DNA from: Archaeoglobaceae archaeon
GTDB taxonomy: Archaea > Halobacteriota > Archaeoglobi > Archaeoglobales > Archaeoglobaceae
DNA length: 64,000 nucleotides
Direction of reading: 5' to 3'
Assembly (NCBI GenBank): GCA_027028145.1
Contig: JALVJV010000019.1
Coordinates: 142,551-206,550, forward strand
Shown here: one piece after another, positions 1 through 8,415 of the stretch
Position numbering within the stretch: the first letter of the stretch is position 1
How the letters are laid out: each line of letters begins with the position of its first letter
Notes under the pieces: model-generated
Database searches by the model: none
The model's input: only the letters and a program-made list of their open reading frames with translations
What the model was told of the DNA's origin: nothing
Position numbers and translations under genes: made by a program

Positions 1-635
1 TTACGGAAGAATTCGTTAGGGAGAATGCGGACAAGATCCTCGAAGTCATAGCCGAAGGAAAGATAAAGGGAGTTGCGGCCGTTGTGGGATGTTCAAATCT
101 CACGAGCGGTGGGCACGACGTCCTAATCAGAGATCTGACAAAGGAACTGCTTAGGAGAGATATACTCGTCTGGTCCGCCGGATGCTCGTCTTACGCCTTG
201 CAGTCCTTGGGCTTCATGAGTGAAGAGGGATTCGAACATGCGGGAGATGGGATTAGAGAGGTCTGCGGTGAACTTGGATTGCCTCCGGTCTGGGACTTCG
301 GAATGTGCATGAGCATAGCGAGGATCGAGCTTTCGGCTGAATACATCGCAGAAAGGCTCGGAGTTGATTTGCCGGATTTGCCGGTCGTCGTATCGGCACC
401 GCAATGGCTTGAAGAACAGGCTTTGGGAGACGGGGCGTTTGCACTTAGTTGCGGATTCCTACTGCATGTATATCCAGATCCGTTCGTAAAGGGTTCGAAG
501 CTCGTAACAAGGATACTCACGGAAGAACTGCCGAGCTTAACCGGCGGTAGGCTGTTCGTTGAGAGGGATGCGGTCAAAATTGCGGATGTTATGGAGAGGC
601 ACATAGAGGAGAAGAGGAAGAAATTGGGTTTATAG
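1..635 (+). CDS. cooS: Anaerobic Ni-Fe-S carbon monoxide dehydrogenase catalytic subunit, C-terminal part
   Basis: The gene enters from the left edge; the last 210 residues are visible in the frame starting at base 3. CooS interconverts CO and CO2 at a Ni-4Fe-4S C-cluster. Visible are the cysteine motif VVGCSN, then SAGCSS and GMCMSI, where family members keep C-cluster ligands, a SAPQWLEEQA segment, and the typical tail HIEEKRKKLGL. The GMCMSI segment looks different from the GxCxDN form I remember for bacterial CooS; this needs an alignment. In an Archaeoglobales-like organism it could serve CO oxidation or feed the reductive acetyl-CoA pathway. It ends 70 bases before the oxidase genes, which have their own promoter. 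Confidence 0.85.
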   Translation, partial: TEEFVRENADKILEVIAEGKIKGVAAVVGCSNLTSGGHDVLIRDLTKELLRRDILVWSAGCSSYALQSLGFMSEEGFEHAGDGIREVCGELGLPPVWDFGMCMSIARIELSAEYIAERLGVDLPDLPVVVSAPQWLEEQALGDGAFALSCGFLLHVYPDPFVKGSKLVTRILTEELPSLTGGRLFVERDAVKIADVMERHIEEKRKKLGL

Positions 636-642
636 TCAGCAA

Positions 643-674
643 AATATTTATATTGTCATCATACGTATTATGAT
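643..674 (+). promoter_or_regulatory. Promoter and palindromic operator candidate of the bd-type oxidase operon
   Basis: A TATA-like stretch (ATATTTATATTG) at 643-654 is followed by an inverted repeat, ATCATA-CGTAT-TATGAT, at 658-674. The expected start of transcription lies close to 675, so a protein bound to the inverted repeat would block initiation. Start codon is at 706 with a GGTGGTGG ribosome-binding site just before. The regulator is unknown. Confidence 0.45.
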
Positions 675-705
675 AATGACTTCCATATTTTTTGGTGGTG
701 GTTAG

Positions 706-2211
706 ATGGACTGGGCGAGCTATCCGGCCTTCGGTGATAGGGTTCTCTCGATGATAGGCATCGAAATCCACTGGCTGATACTCCAATACGTCTTAGGGCT
801 TCCTTTAATGGCCGTAATAGCGGAGATTATATGGCTGAAAACTAAGAATGAGAAATGGCTCAAGATTTCGAGAACCCTCGCAAAGGGTTTCGTAATGGTC
901 TTTGCCGTCGGTGCGGCGATGGGGACAGCGTCGGAATTCGGCTTAGTCCTGCTTTGGCCCAATTTAACTGAAGCCGCCGGTAAATACATATTCTTCCCCC
1001 TCTACGCCGAGGTCTTCGCATTCCTAATGGAAGTCATATTCGTTTACATGTTCTACTACGCTTGGAAGAAGCTACCGGCTAAAGCGCATATAATCGTGGG
1101 TATCCTCGCCATAACCGGCGCTTGGTTCTCCGCAACGATGATCGTTAGCGTAAACAGCTACATGCAGGCTCCCACCGGAATATTGATCGGGGATTACGGG
1201 CACGGATATCCCAAGCTAACTCTGTTCGTTCCGAACGACATCGTCTCAGCTTTGAACGTCAAAGCGTTGCAAAACGCTGGAATGGACGTTCTCGGGAAGA
1301 CCAAAGACAGCGTGATCGTAGCTCTACCGTGTTCGATAGTCAGGCAAATCGTTTCGGACGCCTTCAGCGGTAAGATCATTAGGGATAGCGTTCTATACGG
1401 TTTTCTAACCGCTCAGGCTAAGGAAAAACTGGCAAACGTTCCCGTTAAGGTCGTTCTCGATGCAATAATGTGGAACACCGTAAAGCACTTCGGAGTTTAC
1501 ACAATCACATTCCAGTCTCCGGTATTCGAGGCTTCGGTTTTACACGCCATTATGGCTGGAATAACCGTTTCGGCTTTCACGGCACTCGCGTTCTACGCTT
1601 ATTCGGCGTATAGGAGGAATAAGGATGTCGCAAAGCTTGGATTCAAGTATTCGCTGGCGTTTGCAACCATCGCTATAATCCTGCAGGGTTTGGTGACGGG
1701 ACACGAGATGGGCGTTGCCGTTGCGGAGTGGAACAGGGAGAAGTTCGCGGCGATACTCGAAGGATCACCGAAGTTCTTAAAGTCCATCGAGCTGTTATTA
1801 GCTTACGGGAATCCGAACGCAAAATACGTCGAATATTCGGAGATTCCAAACGCTCTGAGACCGCCGACGATAATTCACACGCTTTACTACTTAAAGATCG
1901 GCTTAGCCGTGGCTTTGGCTGTAACCGCTCTGGTTCTTGTTTATATAGTGTTCATCAAAAAGAAGGAGCCGTATTCACCCTACCTGCTTGCGCTACCGGT
2001 TGTGGCACAGGTTGTAAGCTTTCTGGGATGGGCCGTTAGAGAAATAGGAAGAAAGCCATGGACGATATACGGAATAATGGACGTCCGAACCGCACATACG
2101 ATGAATCCACCAGATACCGTTACAGCTGGACTCATCGCCCTATACTTCGTTGTTCTGCTTGTAGCGTTGGGTTACGGAATTTACAGATTCCTCTGGAGGT
2201 GTGAGGGATGA
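706..2211 (+). CDS. cydA: Cytochrome bd-type oxidase subunit I (CydA)
   Basis: Membrane-bound heme b/d oxidoreductase subunit of 501 residues. Family signatures in order: His22 in the first helix (heme ligand position), GTASEF near residue 74, a helix rich in Glu (AEVFAFLMEV), PAKAH, NSYMQAPTG, the segment ending EKFAAILEG that corresponds to the quinol-site KxAAxEG motif, and GRKPWTIYG near residue 447. The usual QP just before the Lys-Ala-Ala element is replaced by NRE, so the quinol site may be altered. It likely reduces O2 for protection in an otherwise anaerobic metabolism. The stop overlaps the next start (ATGA), so the two subunits are translationally coupled. Identity is firm; electron donor is not. 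Confidence 0.9.
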   Translation: MDWASYPAFGDRVLSMIGIEIHWLILQYVLGLPLMAVIAEIIWLKTKNEKWLKISRTLAKGFVMVFAVGAAMGTASEFGLVLLWPNLTEAAGKYIFFPLYAEVFAFLMEVIFVYMFYYAWKKLPAKAHIIVGILAITGAWFSATMIVSVNSYMQAPTGILIGDYGHGYPKLTLFVPNDIVSALNVKALQNAGMDVLGKTKDSVIVALPCSIVRQIVSDAFSGKIIRDSVLYGFLTAQAKEKLANVPVKVVLDAIMWNTVKHFGVYTITFQSPVFEASVLHAIMAGITVSAFTALAFYAYSAYRRNKDVAKLGFKYSLAFATIAIILQGLVTGHEMGVAVAEWNREKFAAILEGSPKFLKSIELLLAYGNPNAKYVEYSEIPNALRPPTIIHTLYYLKIGLAVALAVTALVLVYIVFIKKKEPYSPYLLALPVVAQVVSFLGWAVREIGRKPWTIYGIMDVRTAHTMNPPDTVTAGLIALYFVVLLVALGYGIYRFLWRCEG

Positions 2212-3329
2212 TTCTGGAGTTTTTAGCCGTAACTCTGGGTCTGCACGTTATGCTCGTCAACCTGGGCATCGGACTCTCGGCTGTGATACCGTTCATGAAG
2301 AGGAAGGGCGAAAGGGAGGGCGACGAATATCTCTTGAAAACGTCGAGAAACCTCATGAAGTTCTACGCCTCAGCATACGCGCTTGCCGGCGTATTCGGAA
2401 CGGCATTCACGGTTTTCCTGCTGAGCTACTACCCATCCTTCATAGGCTTGGCTGGAAATCTGATGTTCGTCCCGTTCGGATTATCGATACTGCTGATAGC
2501 CCTACACTTCCTATCGTTAACCCTATACTGGTATGGATGGGACAAGTTCAAGCAGGAGACTCACTTCGCGATAGGACTGGTCATGATGTCTTCGGCGATA
2601 CTGATACCGCTGGGATTCAGAGCGGTGTTCGGATTTCTGAACGTTCCGATGGGGCTTGAATTGCAACCGAAGCTACATCTAAACGTCCTGAAGGCTTTGA
2701 CGAATCCGACTTTCTTGGCTCTATACCCCAAATCCATACTTGCCTCCCTATCAGCTACTTTCTTGGTTCTTGCTTCGGTGTTCGCCTACAAATACACGAA
2801 GGGCGACGAGAGGGCATACGAGTTGGCTGAGAAATTCGCGAAGCTGGGATTGATAGCTCTAACGCTTACGGCGGTGTTGGGCATCGCCTACGCTGAAACA
2901 CTGAATCTCTATGCAAACTACAAGTTCTCAAATGCGTTCGGATCTCTTCTGGGGATAAGGGCTGAATACGACCTAAGCTGGATCTTGGCGATAAAAATGA
3001 CGCTGATCGCAATTCAGTTCGCCGCATTGGGAATCTTCCTGCTCAGAAAGAACTTCAGAGCTTTAATTCCTGCGGGTTTCTTGGCTTTGGCTGGGGTTTT
3101 CCTCGGAGAAATGCTGAACGCATTCAGTCAGTATCCCTACCTGATCGCCGAGGTTTCGGTTATACCGGAAAACGTCAGAGTGGCGCTGGCGGACGTTATA
3201 AATCTGGCGAAGCCGAATCCGCTTACAACCATGGAAAGCCTGTATCTGCTAACGCTGGCGTTTTTAATTCCGCTTCTGATTTCGTCGGTCTTGTTAGTGT
3301 ATTTGGTTGTCAAGCCGGAGAGCTCTTAA
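2208..3329 (+). CDS. CydA-like second subunit of the bd-type oxidase (CydA' type, not CydB)
   Basis: A 373-residue multi-helix membrane protein in the position normally held by CydB. It lacks the CydB N-terminal DGFDLG signature and reads instead like a shortened CydA: early His (LGLHVMLVN), a Gly-Thr-x-Phe helix (GVFGTAFTVF), YWYGWDKFKQETHF, and PLGFRAVFGFLNVPMG, which parallels the NSWMQTPVG region. The GRxPW motif is missing. Such CydA/CydA' pairs are described in archaeal branches of the bd superfamily, some lacking a clear quinol site. Overlaps cydA by 4 bases. It probably forms the heterodimer with CydA. Confidence 0.75.
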   Translation: MILEFLAVTLGLHVMLVNLGIGLSAVIPFMKRKGEREGDEYLLKTSRNLMKFYASAYALAGVFGTAFTVFLLSYYPSFIGLAGNLMFVPFGLSILLIALHFLSLTLYWYGWDKFKQETHFAIGLVMMSSAILIPLGFRAVFGFLNVPMGLELQPKLHLNVLKALTNPTFLALYPKSILASLSATFLVLASVFAYKYTKGDERAYELAEKFAKLGLIALTLTAVLGIAYAETLNLYANYKFSNAFGSLLGIRAEYDLSWILAIKMTLIAIQFAALGIFLLRKNFRALIPAGFLALAGVFLGEMLNAFSQYPYLIAEVSVIPENVRVALADVINLAKPNPLTTMESLYLLTLAFLIPLLISSVLLVYLVVKPESS

Positions 3330-3364
3330 TATTTAAAATTTTTATAAATTTTTTAAACTTGAAT

Positions 3365-3379
3365 TGATCCTTCGGATCA
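3365..3379. terminator. Short hairpin after the oxidase operon
   Basis: Inverted repeat TGATCC-TTC-GGATCA, 36 bases after the CydA' stop and preceded by AT-rich runs (AAATTTTTATAAATTTTTT) of the kind archaeal RNA polymerase terminates at. It lies between the oxidase operon and the oppositely oriented tRNA-Cys, so it could end transcripts from either side. Confidence 0.35.
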
Positions 3380-3403
3380 GTAGTTAAAATGCAAAAGAAG
3401 TTA

Positions 3404-3474
3404 AGCCAGGGCCCGGATTCGAACCGGGGTCAGGGGATCTGCAGTCCCCCGCATAGCCCCTCTGCCACCCTGGC
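3404..3474 (-). tRNA. tRNA-Cys (GCA)
   Basis: On the minus strand the sequence folds into a full cloverleaf: acceptor GCCAGGG with CCCTGGC, anticodon stem GGGGA/TCCCC around loop CTGCAGA (anticodon GCA), T arm CCGG-TTCGAAT-CCGG and discriminator U, as expected for Cys. The CCA end is not encoded. A TATA box (CTTATATATC on the minus strand, about 3500-3511) lies about 30 bases upstream. No intron is seen. Confidence 0.95.
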
Positions 3475-3578
3475 TTAATCGATACGTATAGCAAGTGATA
3501 TATAAGGGTTGTGGAAAGCTCCGAATGAGATGAGAATTTTATATAAATCTACCTCCACTCGAAGCCACAAATAGAAAA

Positions 3579-3609
3579 GCTTATATTTATCTTATCCTTA
3601 TCATGATAA
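3579..3609 (+). promoter_or_regulatory. TATA-like sequence with 12-bp perfect palindrome
   Basis: Between tRNA-Cys and the UPF0058 gene, an AT-rich TATA-like stretch (CTTATATTTATC) is followed at 3598-3609 by the perfect palindrome TTATCATGATAA. The layout resembles the oxidase promoter region (TATATTTAT then ATCAT/ATGATAAT), which may point to a shared regulator. The next start codon is 120 bases away, so the function is unproven. Confidence 0.3.
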
Positions 3610-3731
3610 TAGTAATCTTAAACTTGTTATTATATTAATGCGTATGTATGACACTGTATGTAATCAAATTTTTCAAGCAATAAATTTTTTTAGTGATTCG
3701 TCGACAGTCTAACTGCATACGGGTGATAGAC

Positions 3732-3998
3732 ATGCACAAGGAGGAGATCGTGCTTTTGCATTTGGCGTTATTTCACGTAAAGAGATTATTCGAGGATGCT
3801 GGCATTGCAAATGGACACTTCAAGCAGTATGACGAACTCGGCGTGCAACCGGTGCATATACATAAGAGCAAAGCGGATCATAAAAAAGCAATAATGCTGT
3901 TGTGTAAAGGTATTTCGGAGATATTCAAGGAGAGTCCGCCGGAAGATATTTTGAAGAACCCGAAGATTCAGGAACTGCTTGAGTCTATTGCCCCTTGA
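3732..3998 (+). CDS. UPF0058 family protein
   Basis: An 88-residue archaeal protein of unknown function. The start MHKEEIVLLHLALFHVKR matches the usual beginning of the family, and a GGGTGAT ribosome-binding site lies 4-10 bases upstream, so the longer reading frame start 39 bases earlier is unlikely. Family hallmark PVHIHKSKADHKKAI sits mid-protein, followed by a predicted helix and a Pro-rich linker. All-helical, soluble, charged. Its 3' end overlaps the convergent acetyltransferase gene by 14 bases. No function is known. Confidence 0.8.
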   Translation: MHKEEIVLLHLALFHVKRLFEDAGIANGHFKQYDELGVQPVHIHKSKADHKKAIMLLCKGISEIFKESPPEDILKNPKIQELLESIAP

Positions 3999-4431
3999 GG
4001 TCTAAAGCCATTAGATAGGCGTCTTCACCATCGTTGTAGTAGTTTGGGATCACATCGATGATCTTAAATCCATTTTTTTTATACAGTCTTTGAGCTACAA
4101 CGTTTGAAACCCTGACCTCAAGCAGTATCCTTTCCTTTCCCCTCTGCCTACATCTTTCTATTGCCGCCTTGAGCAGTTTACTTCCGATTCCCTTCCCCCT
4201 AAACTCCCTCTTTACGGCGAAGGATATTATCTTAGCCTCCCTGCCGTAGTCAACCAGTGCTATGTATCCCACAACCGTTCCGCCCAGATCGGCTACTATC
4301 AGATCGCTCCCAAATGTTACGTAAATGTATGCATCGTAGACGGGATTTCTATCTCCGAATGCTTCCGCATCTATCGCAACTATGTCCTTAAAATCCCTAA
4401 CCTCGTAATCCCTAATCACCACCGATAACAC
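3985..4431 (-). CDS. rimI: GNAT-family N-acetyltransferase, RimI/Ard1 type
   Basis: About 148 residues with one GNAT domain. The acetyl-CoA loop is REFRGKGIGSKLLKAA (the Q/RxxGxG/A signature), followed by the conserved LEVRVSNVVAQRLYKKNGF segment typical of RimI, where Asn and Tyr contact the substrate N terminus. The archaeal enzyme acetylates protein N termini. Start placed at a GTG (VLSVVIRDYEV); two further in-frame GTGs follow within 12 bases, and the frame open upstream is antisense to UPF0146 and is not used. It is divergent from UPF0146, with starts about 33 bases apart. Confidence 0.75.
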   Translation of the reverse strand: MLSVVIRDYEVRDFKDIVAIDAEAFGDRNPVYDAYIYVTFGSDLIVADLGGTVVGYIALVDYGREAKIISFAVKREFRGKGIGSKLLKAAIERCRQRGKERILLEVRVSNVVAQRLYKKNGFKIIDVIPNYYNDGEDAYLMALDLKGQ

Positions 4432-4464
4432 AAAACGTATTTGACTTCGATTATTTAAGACATT

Positions 4465-4851
4465 ATGCTTTGCGACGTCATCGTGGAATTCATAGCCAAG
4501 AGATACGAAGGTAAACTCGTCGAAGTCGGAATCGGTAACTACCACTGCGTAGCTAAGAAGCTGTCGGATATGGGGTTCAAAATCGTCGCAACCGACTTTA
4601 GAGCGATAAGTGATTTGCCGGACGAAGTGGAATTCCACGTCGATGACGTAATGGATCCGAATCTTGAGATATACGAGGGGGCGAGCCTGATCTATTCCAT
4701 CAGACCTCCGCTTGAACTCTATCCATACATAGTATCCGTAGCCAAAGCGGTGAAAGCCGACTGCCTAATTCGACCCTTCGGCAACGAATTCGCAATTAAT
4801 GGCAAGCTGGTAAACTACAAGGGCGAAAGATTTTACGTCTGGTTTAAATAG
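4465..4851 (+). CDS. UPF0146 family protein
   Basis: A 128-residue archaeal protein. The N-terminal stretch KLVEVGIGNYHCVAKKL looks like the SAM-binding loop of a Rossmann methyltransferase, followed by VATDFR (acidic end of strand 2) and VDDVMDPNLEIY, then SIRPPLEL in place of a catalytic motif. It is shorter than a real methyltransferase, so it may be a degenerate fold with another role. Its 3' end overlaps the convergent permease gene by 19 bases. Confidence 0.75.
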   Translation: MLCDVIVEFIAKRYEGKLVEVGIGNYHCVAKKLSDMGFKIVATDFRAISDLPDEVEFHVDDVMDPNLEIYEGASLIYSIRPPLELYPYIVSVAKAVKADCLIRPFGNEFAINGKLVNYKGERFYVWFK

Positions 4852-5834
4852 TAGTTGTAAACCGCAGTGATCAATCCGGCGATCATCGGGGCTACGAAGA
4901 ATCCAGCGACTCCTCCAACTACGGCACCTCCGATGAACGCAAGCATTAGGACGAGGGGGTGAATCTTTGAAGTGTATCCTACGAAATATGGACGAACTAT
5001 TATTTCGGGTATTATGTATAAAAACACGACTCCAAGAGTCAAAAACCAAATTGCGGTAGTGACGCTCTTTGTGGCTAAATAAAAAGCAACCGGCAGTATG
5101 ATCATCCATTCCGCGAATATCGGAATCAAAGCGGCTAAGAACATCAATCCGGAGAGGAGGGGTGTAAGGGGGATGTTGAAGAGCATGAAGTATGGTATGC
5201 TCGCAAATCCGATCATCATCGCAACCATGAAGTTCCCGAACCACAATCCCAAGAAGGTCTCGTCGATCTCCTTGACGAATTTGCCGAACTCTTCCCTTCG
5301 ATCTTCCGGCAAAAGCTTTAAAGTGTTCTCGATGAACCTATCACCATCCACTAAAGCGTAGTAGCAGACTATCGCGGATATTACGAAGTTCATGAGAAAC
5401 ATTACGAACTTCTTAGTTACATCGAACGCCGAAAGTTCGAATCTGCTCTTTATGAGGGCTATCAAGCTCGGAACATACTCCAAAATTTTTTTGATGTATG
5501 CATCGCTGATCCCGGCATCCTTCAGCATCTTCACGATGTTGGCTTCGAGCTCGTTCTGATGTGTGAGTATGTATATGGCTTGATTTATTCCTTGAAATAT
5601 TCCGTAGAACATGAGGAAGAATATCGGAACTATTATTACGAGAGTTGCGACGGCTGAGGATAGCAATCTGCCGATCTTCTTCTCCAATCTCTTTTTAATC
5701 GGCTTGGCTACGTATGAGAAAACTACGCCCATCACTATTCCGTCCAAAAGGGGTAGGAAGAAGTAGAACGTGAGCGCAACGATGATGATGACCGCTACAA
5801 CGAGAGCGATAGCCCACTTTGTTTCGTCGTTCAA
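4833..5834 (-). CDS. AI-2E family (PerM-like) transporter
   Basis: A 333-residue integral membrane protein of the AI-2E transporter/UPF0118 family. It has two N-terminal helices (ALVVAVIIIVALTFYFF and LLSSAVATLVIIVPIFFLMFYG), a soluble helical segment (residues 90-140), and a C-terminal helix bundle with LIPIFAEWMIILPVAFYLA and the GGAVVGGVAGFFVAPMIAGLI ending that is typical of the family. Substrate unknown; members have been linked to autoinducer or Na+/H+ export. It lies just downstream of minD on the same strand, 41 bases away. Confidence 0.8.
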   Translation of the reverse strand: MNDETKWAIALVVAVIIIVALTFYFFLPLLDGIVMGVVFSYVAKPIKKRLEKKIGRLLSSAVATLVIIVPIFFLMFYGIFQGINQAIYILTHQNELEANIVKMLKDAGISDAYIKKILEYVPSLIALIKSRFELSAFDVTKKFVMFLMNFVISAIVCYYALVDGDRFIENTLKLLPEDRREEFGKFVKEIDETFLGLWFGNFMVAMMIGFASIPYFMLFNIPLTPLLSGLMFLAALIPIFAEWMIILPVAFYLATKSVTTAIWFLTLGVVFLYIIPEIIVRPYFVGYTSKIHPLVLMLAFIGGAVVGGVAGFFVAPMIAGLITAVYNYYLNQT

Positions 5835-5875
5835 ACCGTTCCCCCCTAAAATTTTGAATACAACGGCTTAAATCT

Positions 5876-6634
5876 TTACTTCTTGAGGAAGCTGAAAAAT
5901 CCCTTCTTCTTTTCTTCGATCTTCGCTTCAACACCAGCGATCTTCGCCGCAAGCTCCCTTATAGCCTTGGATGCGGGGCAGTCCGGGGATCTTAGCACAA
6001 CCGGCTGTCCGAAGGAGACCGACTTCTTCACTTCCGGATCCTCTGGAATGACAGCTAAAACCTCTCCACCCAGTATCTTTTCTATCTCCTTTCTGTCCAT
6101 TTCAAAACCGCTCTTCGTCCATCTGTTCACGACTATTCCCGTCAGCTGGGTCTTCAGTTTTTCCGCGATTATCTTCGTTTTCAGAGCGTCTGTAACTGAG
6201 GATATGTCCGGATTCACTACGAGCAACAGTTCTTCAGCCGACTCCAAACCGACGAGCGTTATCTTGCTCAAACCGGACGGACAATCGATCAACACGAACT
6301 CGGTTTTGTCCATTAACTGGGCTACGACATCCTTAACTAAGTCAGGATCGGCAGATTTAAGCCTGTCGAAGCTTAAACCGGCTGGAATGACCTTAACACC
6401 GCCTGGCCCTGTATATATAGCATCCTCAACCTTCGCCTCTCCGGCCAAAACATCCTGCAATGTGGTTGGCATGCCCTCCATACCCAAAACGAGCTCCAAG
6501 TTAGCCATGGCAAGATCTATATCGATGAGAGTAACGTCTTTACCCAATTCGGCAAGAGCTACACCCAAATTAGCGGTGACAACCGTCTTACCGGTTCCGC
6601 CCTTGCCGGATGCGACGGCGATAACTCTCGTCAT
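5876..6634 (-). CDS. minD: MinD/ParA-type ATPase
   Basis: A 252-residue deviant Walker-A ATPase (SGKGGTGKT at residues 9-17), with switch [10 protein letters not shown] and Walker-B-like VLIDCPSGL. In bacteria MinD positions FtsZ; archaeal MinD proteins are involved in placing polar or membrane structures. The C terminus ([18 protein letters not shown]) is an amphipathic basic helix like the membrane-targeting sequence of MinD, which supports membrane association. Divergent from the Trm10 gene, with 51 bases of shared promoter between them. Confidence 0.85.
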   Translation of the reverse strand: MTRVIAVASGKGGTGKTVVTANLGVALAELGKDVTLIDIDLAMANLELVLGMEGMPTTLQDVLAGEAKVEDAIYTGPGGVKVIPAGLSFDRLKSADPDLVKDVVAQLMDKTEFVLIDCPSGLSKITLVGLESAEELLLVVNPDISSVTDALKTKIIAEKLKTQLTGIVVNRWTKSGFEMDRKEIEKILGGEVLAVIPEDPEVKKSVSFGQPVVLRSPDCPASKAIRELAAKIAGVEAKIEEKKKGFFSFLKK

Positions 6635-6685
6635 TGTTACTCTGCCTAAGAAATAATTATATTTAAATTTTAGCGATTTTTATCC

Positions 6686-7705
6686 GTGAGACTTAGGGAT
6701 GTCTTCGTTAGACTGCTGAGGAGATGGGGAATTGAGTCTATCTCCACTAACATCGACAGAATAATCGAAAGCGACGACGTCCTTCAGATGATGTCCGTAT
6801 GGGTAGCGAACGGTAAGGCTAACGTTTGCAGAGGACACAAGGGATTGGCTTTCGACCTGAACGGCAACAAGATCGATGCTAAGGCTCAGGCTTTCGTCGG
6901 GAGATGCGATGATGCGATATTCGGAAGGGAAGAGCTTTTGAACGAAGCCGAGAATGAATTTTTCCCCTATATAGTCGTAGATTGCTCGTTCTTCGAGAAG
7001 CACATTGAAAAGGAGAGGAGGAAACTTCTGCTTCAGATTTCGCAAACCCTCGGTGTTATAAGGAGATACATGTGGGATGAAAGGCTCGTCGTTACTGCTT
7101 TGGATTGTGGAGTTGGGGTTTACTACCCTTCAACTGCCGAATTCATAAAGGATAAGGGGATCGAAGACGTCATACTGCTCGATCCGTTCGGTGAGGAGGT
7201 ATTCGAGGGGCAAAGGGCTGATTGCTACATAATAGGCGGGATAGTCGATAAGGTCGGAAACAAGACCGGCTGGACTTCGAAGATAGGAGAGATGCTTAGA
7301 AGTGAAGGGATAGAGTTCAGATCCGTGAGGATACTGCTCAGGGGGGATGTAGTGGGAGTTCCCGACAGGATAAACACGATAGCCGAGATCGTTCTTAGGG
7401 TCGTGCTCGATGGAGAGGATGTGGAATCTGCCATAAGGAGCGTTCAGAGCAGACTCGTTGCGAGATGGAGGCTTAGGAAGGAACTGCCGAAACGCACGAT
7501 TCGAATAGACGTAAACGGTAAACCCTCCAGAGTTGTTAGGAAATCCGAATTCGAAAAGTTCGACTGGCTGAATTTGGAAAGGAGGGACTTCTACGAAGTC
7601 TGCTCCGAACTTGGCTATTTGGTCATCGATGATTCGAAGCTTGAGGAAATTGTTAAAAACGCGGAATGGGATGAGAAGAAGGGGAGGTTCGTCGTAAATG
7701 TTTAG
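6686..7705 (+). CDS. Archaeal Trm10-type tRNA (m1A9/m1G9) methyltransferase
   Basis: A 339-residue SPOUT-class protein. The signature segments are LDPFGEEVF, ADCYIIGGIVDK, KTGWTSKIGEML, and RSVRILLRGDVVGVPDRINTIAEIV, the knotted SAM-binding region of archaeal Trm10 proteins such as those of Sulfolobus and Thermococcus. An N-terminal extension of about 120 residues and a C-terminal helical tail match the long archaeal form. It methylates purine 9 in tRNA. The start is GTG. Its end overlaps hisA by 8 bases, so it is co-transcribed with the his genes. Confidence 0.75.
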   Translation: MRLRDVFVRLLRRWGIESISTNIDRIIESDDVLQMMSVWVANGKANVCRGHKGLAFDLNGNKIDAKAQAFVGRCDDAIFGREELLNEAENEFFPYIVVDCSFFEKHIEKERRKLLLQISQTLGVIRRYMWDERLVVTALDCGVGVYYPSTAEFIKDKGIEDVILLDPFGEEVFEGQRADCYIIGGIVDKVGNKTGWTSKIGEMLRSEGIEFRSVRILLRGDVVGVPDRINTIAEIVLRVVLDGEDVESAIRSVQSRLVARWRLRKELPKRTIRIDVNGKPSRVVRKSEFEKFDWLNLERRDFYEVCSELGYLVIDDSKLEEIVKNAEWDEKKGRFVVNV

Positions 7706-8414
7706 GGTTATTCCAGCGGTGGATCTGAAGGGAGGTAAGGTCGTCAGGCTTAGACAGGGGAGAGAGAACGAAGTTACGATTCAGCTTGAGAATCCGGTTA
7801 AAGTAGCTGAGATGTGGATTGAAAAGGGTGCGAGAGTTTTGCACGTAATCGATTTGGACGGAGCTTTTAAGGGAAGGTTGAGGCACGAAGATGTGATACT
7901 GGAAATCAGAAGGAGAATAAAAGCGGAGATGCAGGTTGGAGGAGGTATTAGGAGCGTAGAAACCGCAAAGCGGTTGCTCGATGAAGGGATAGATAGGGTC
8001 ATCCTCGGAACGATTGCGATAAGGAACGTTGAAGATGTAAAGAGTTTGGCTGAGGAGTATCCGAAGAGGGTTATGATAGCCGTGGATGCGAGGAAGGATA
8101 AGGTCGTAGTTGAAGGTTGGAAGAAGTCGACGGAATTTTCTCCACTTCAGATCGCGAAGCTATACGAAGATCGCGAAGTTTCGCTTTTATATACAAACGT
8201 CGATGTTGAAGGGCTCGTATCCGGAATAGTGCTTGAGAAGATAAGGGATTTGGTCGAGAAAACCGATCTGCCGGTTTACGTTGCAGGAGGGATTGCTACG
8301 AGGGATGACGTTGCGAAGGTTAAGGAAACCGGAGCAGTCGGAGTCGTAATAGGCTCTGCACTCTACTTAGGAAAGTTGAAGCTTGAGGATATTTTGGATC
8401 TGGAGGAGGATTGA
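7698..8414 (+). CDS. hisA: ProFAR isomerase
   Basis: HisA converts ProFAR to PRFAR in histidine synthesis. The 238-residue TIM barrel shows both half-barrel phosphate sites: VIPAVDLKGGKVVRL with catalytic Asp8, VGGGIRS near residue 78, and the second-half Asp in LLYTNVDVEG followed by YVAGGIATRDDV and GVVIGSALY. Length is standard. It overlaps the upstream Trm10 gene and is followed immediately by hisB, giving a small histidine operon. A second HisA-like protein is encoded at 14.2-14.9 kb. Confidence 0.95.
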   Translation: MFRVIPAVDLKGGKVVRLRQGRENEVTIQLENPVKVAEMWIEKGARVLHVIDLDGAFKGRLRHEDVILEIRRRIKAEMQVGGGIRSVETAKRLLDEGIDRVILGTIAIRNVEDVKSLAEEYPKRVMIAVDARKDKVVVEGWKKSTEFSPLQIAKLYEDREVSLLYTNVDVEGLVSGIVLEKIRDLVEKTDLPVYVAGGIATRDDVAKVKETGAVGVVIGSALYLGKLKLEDILDLEED

Positions 8415-8415
8415 G

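Noticed and set aside
5883..6656. A 257-residue plus-strand reading frame
   Set aside because: It is antisense to minD over its whole length and has a Ser/Thr/Pro-rich shadow composition.
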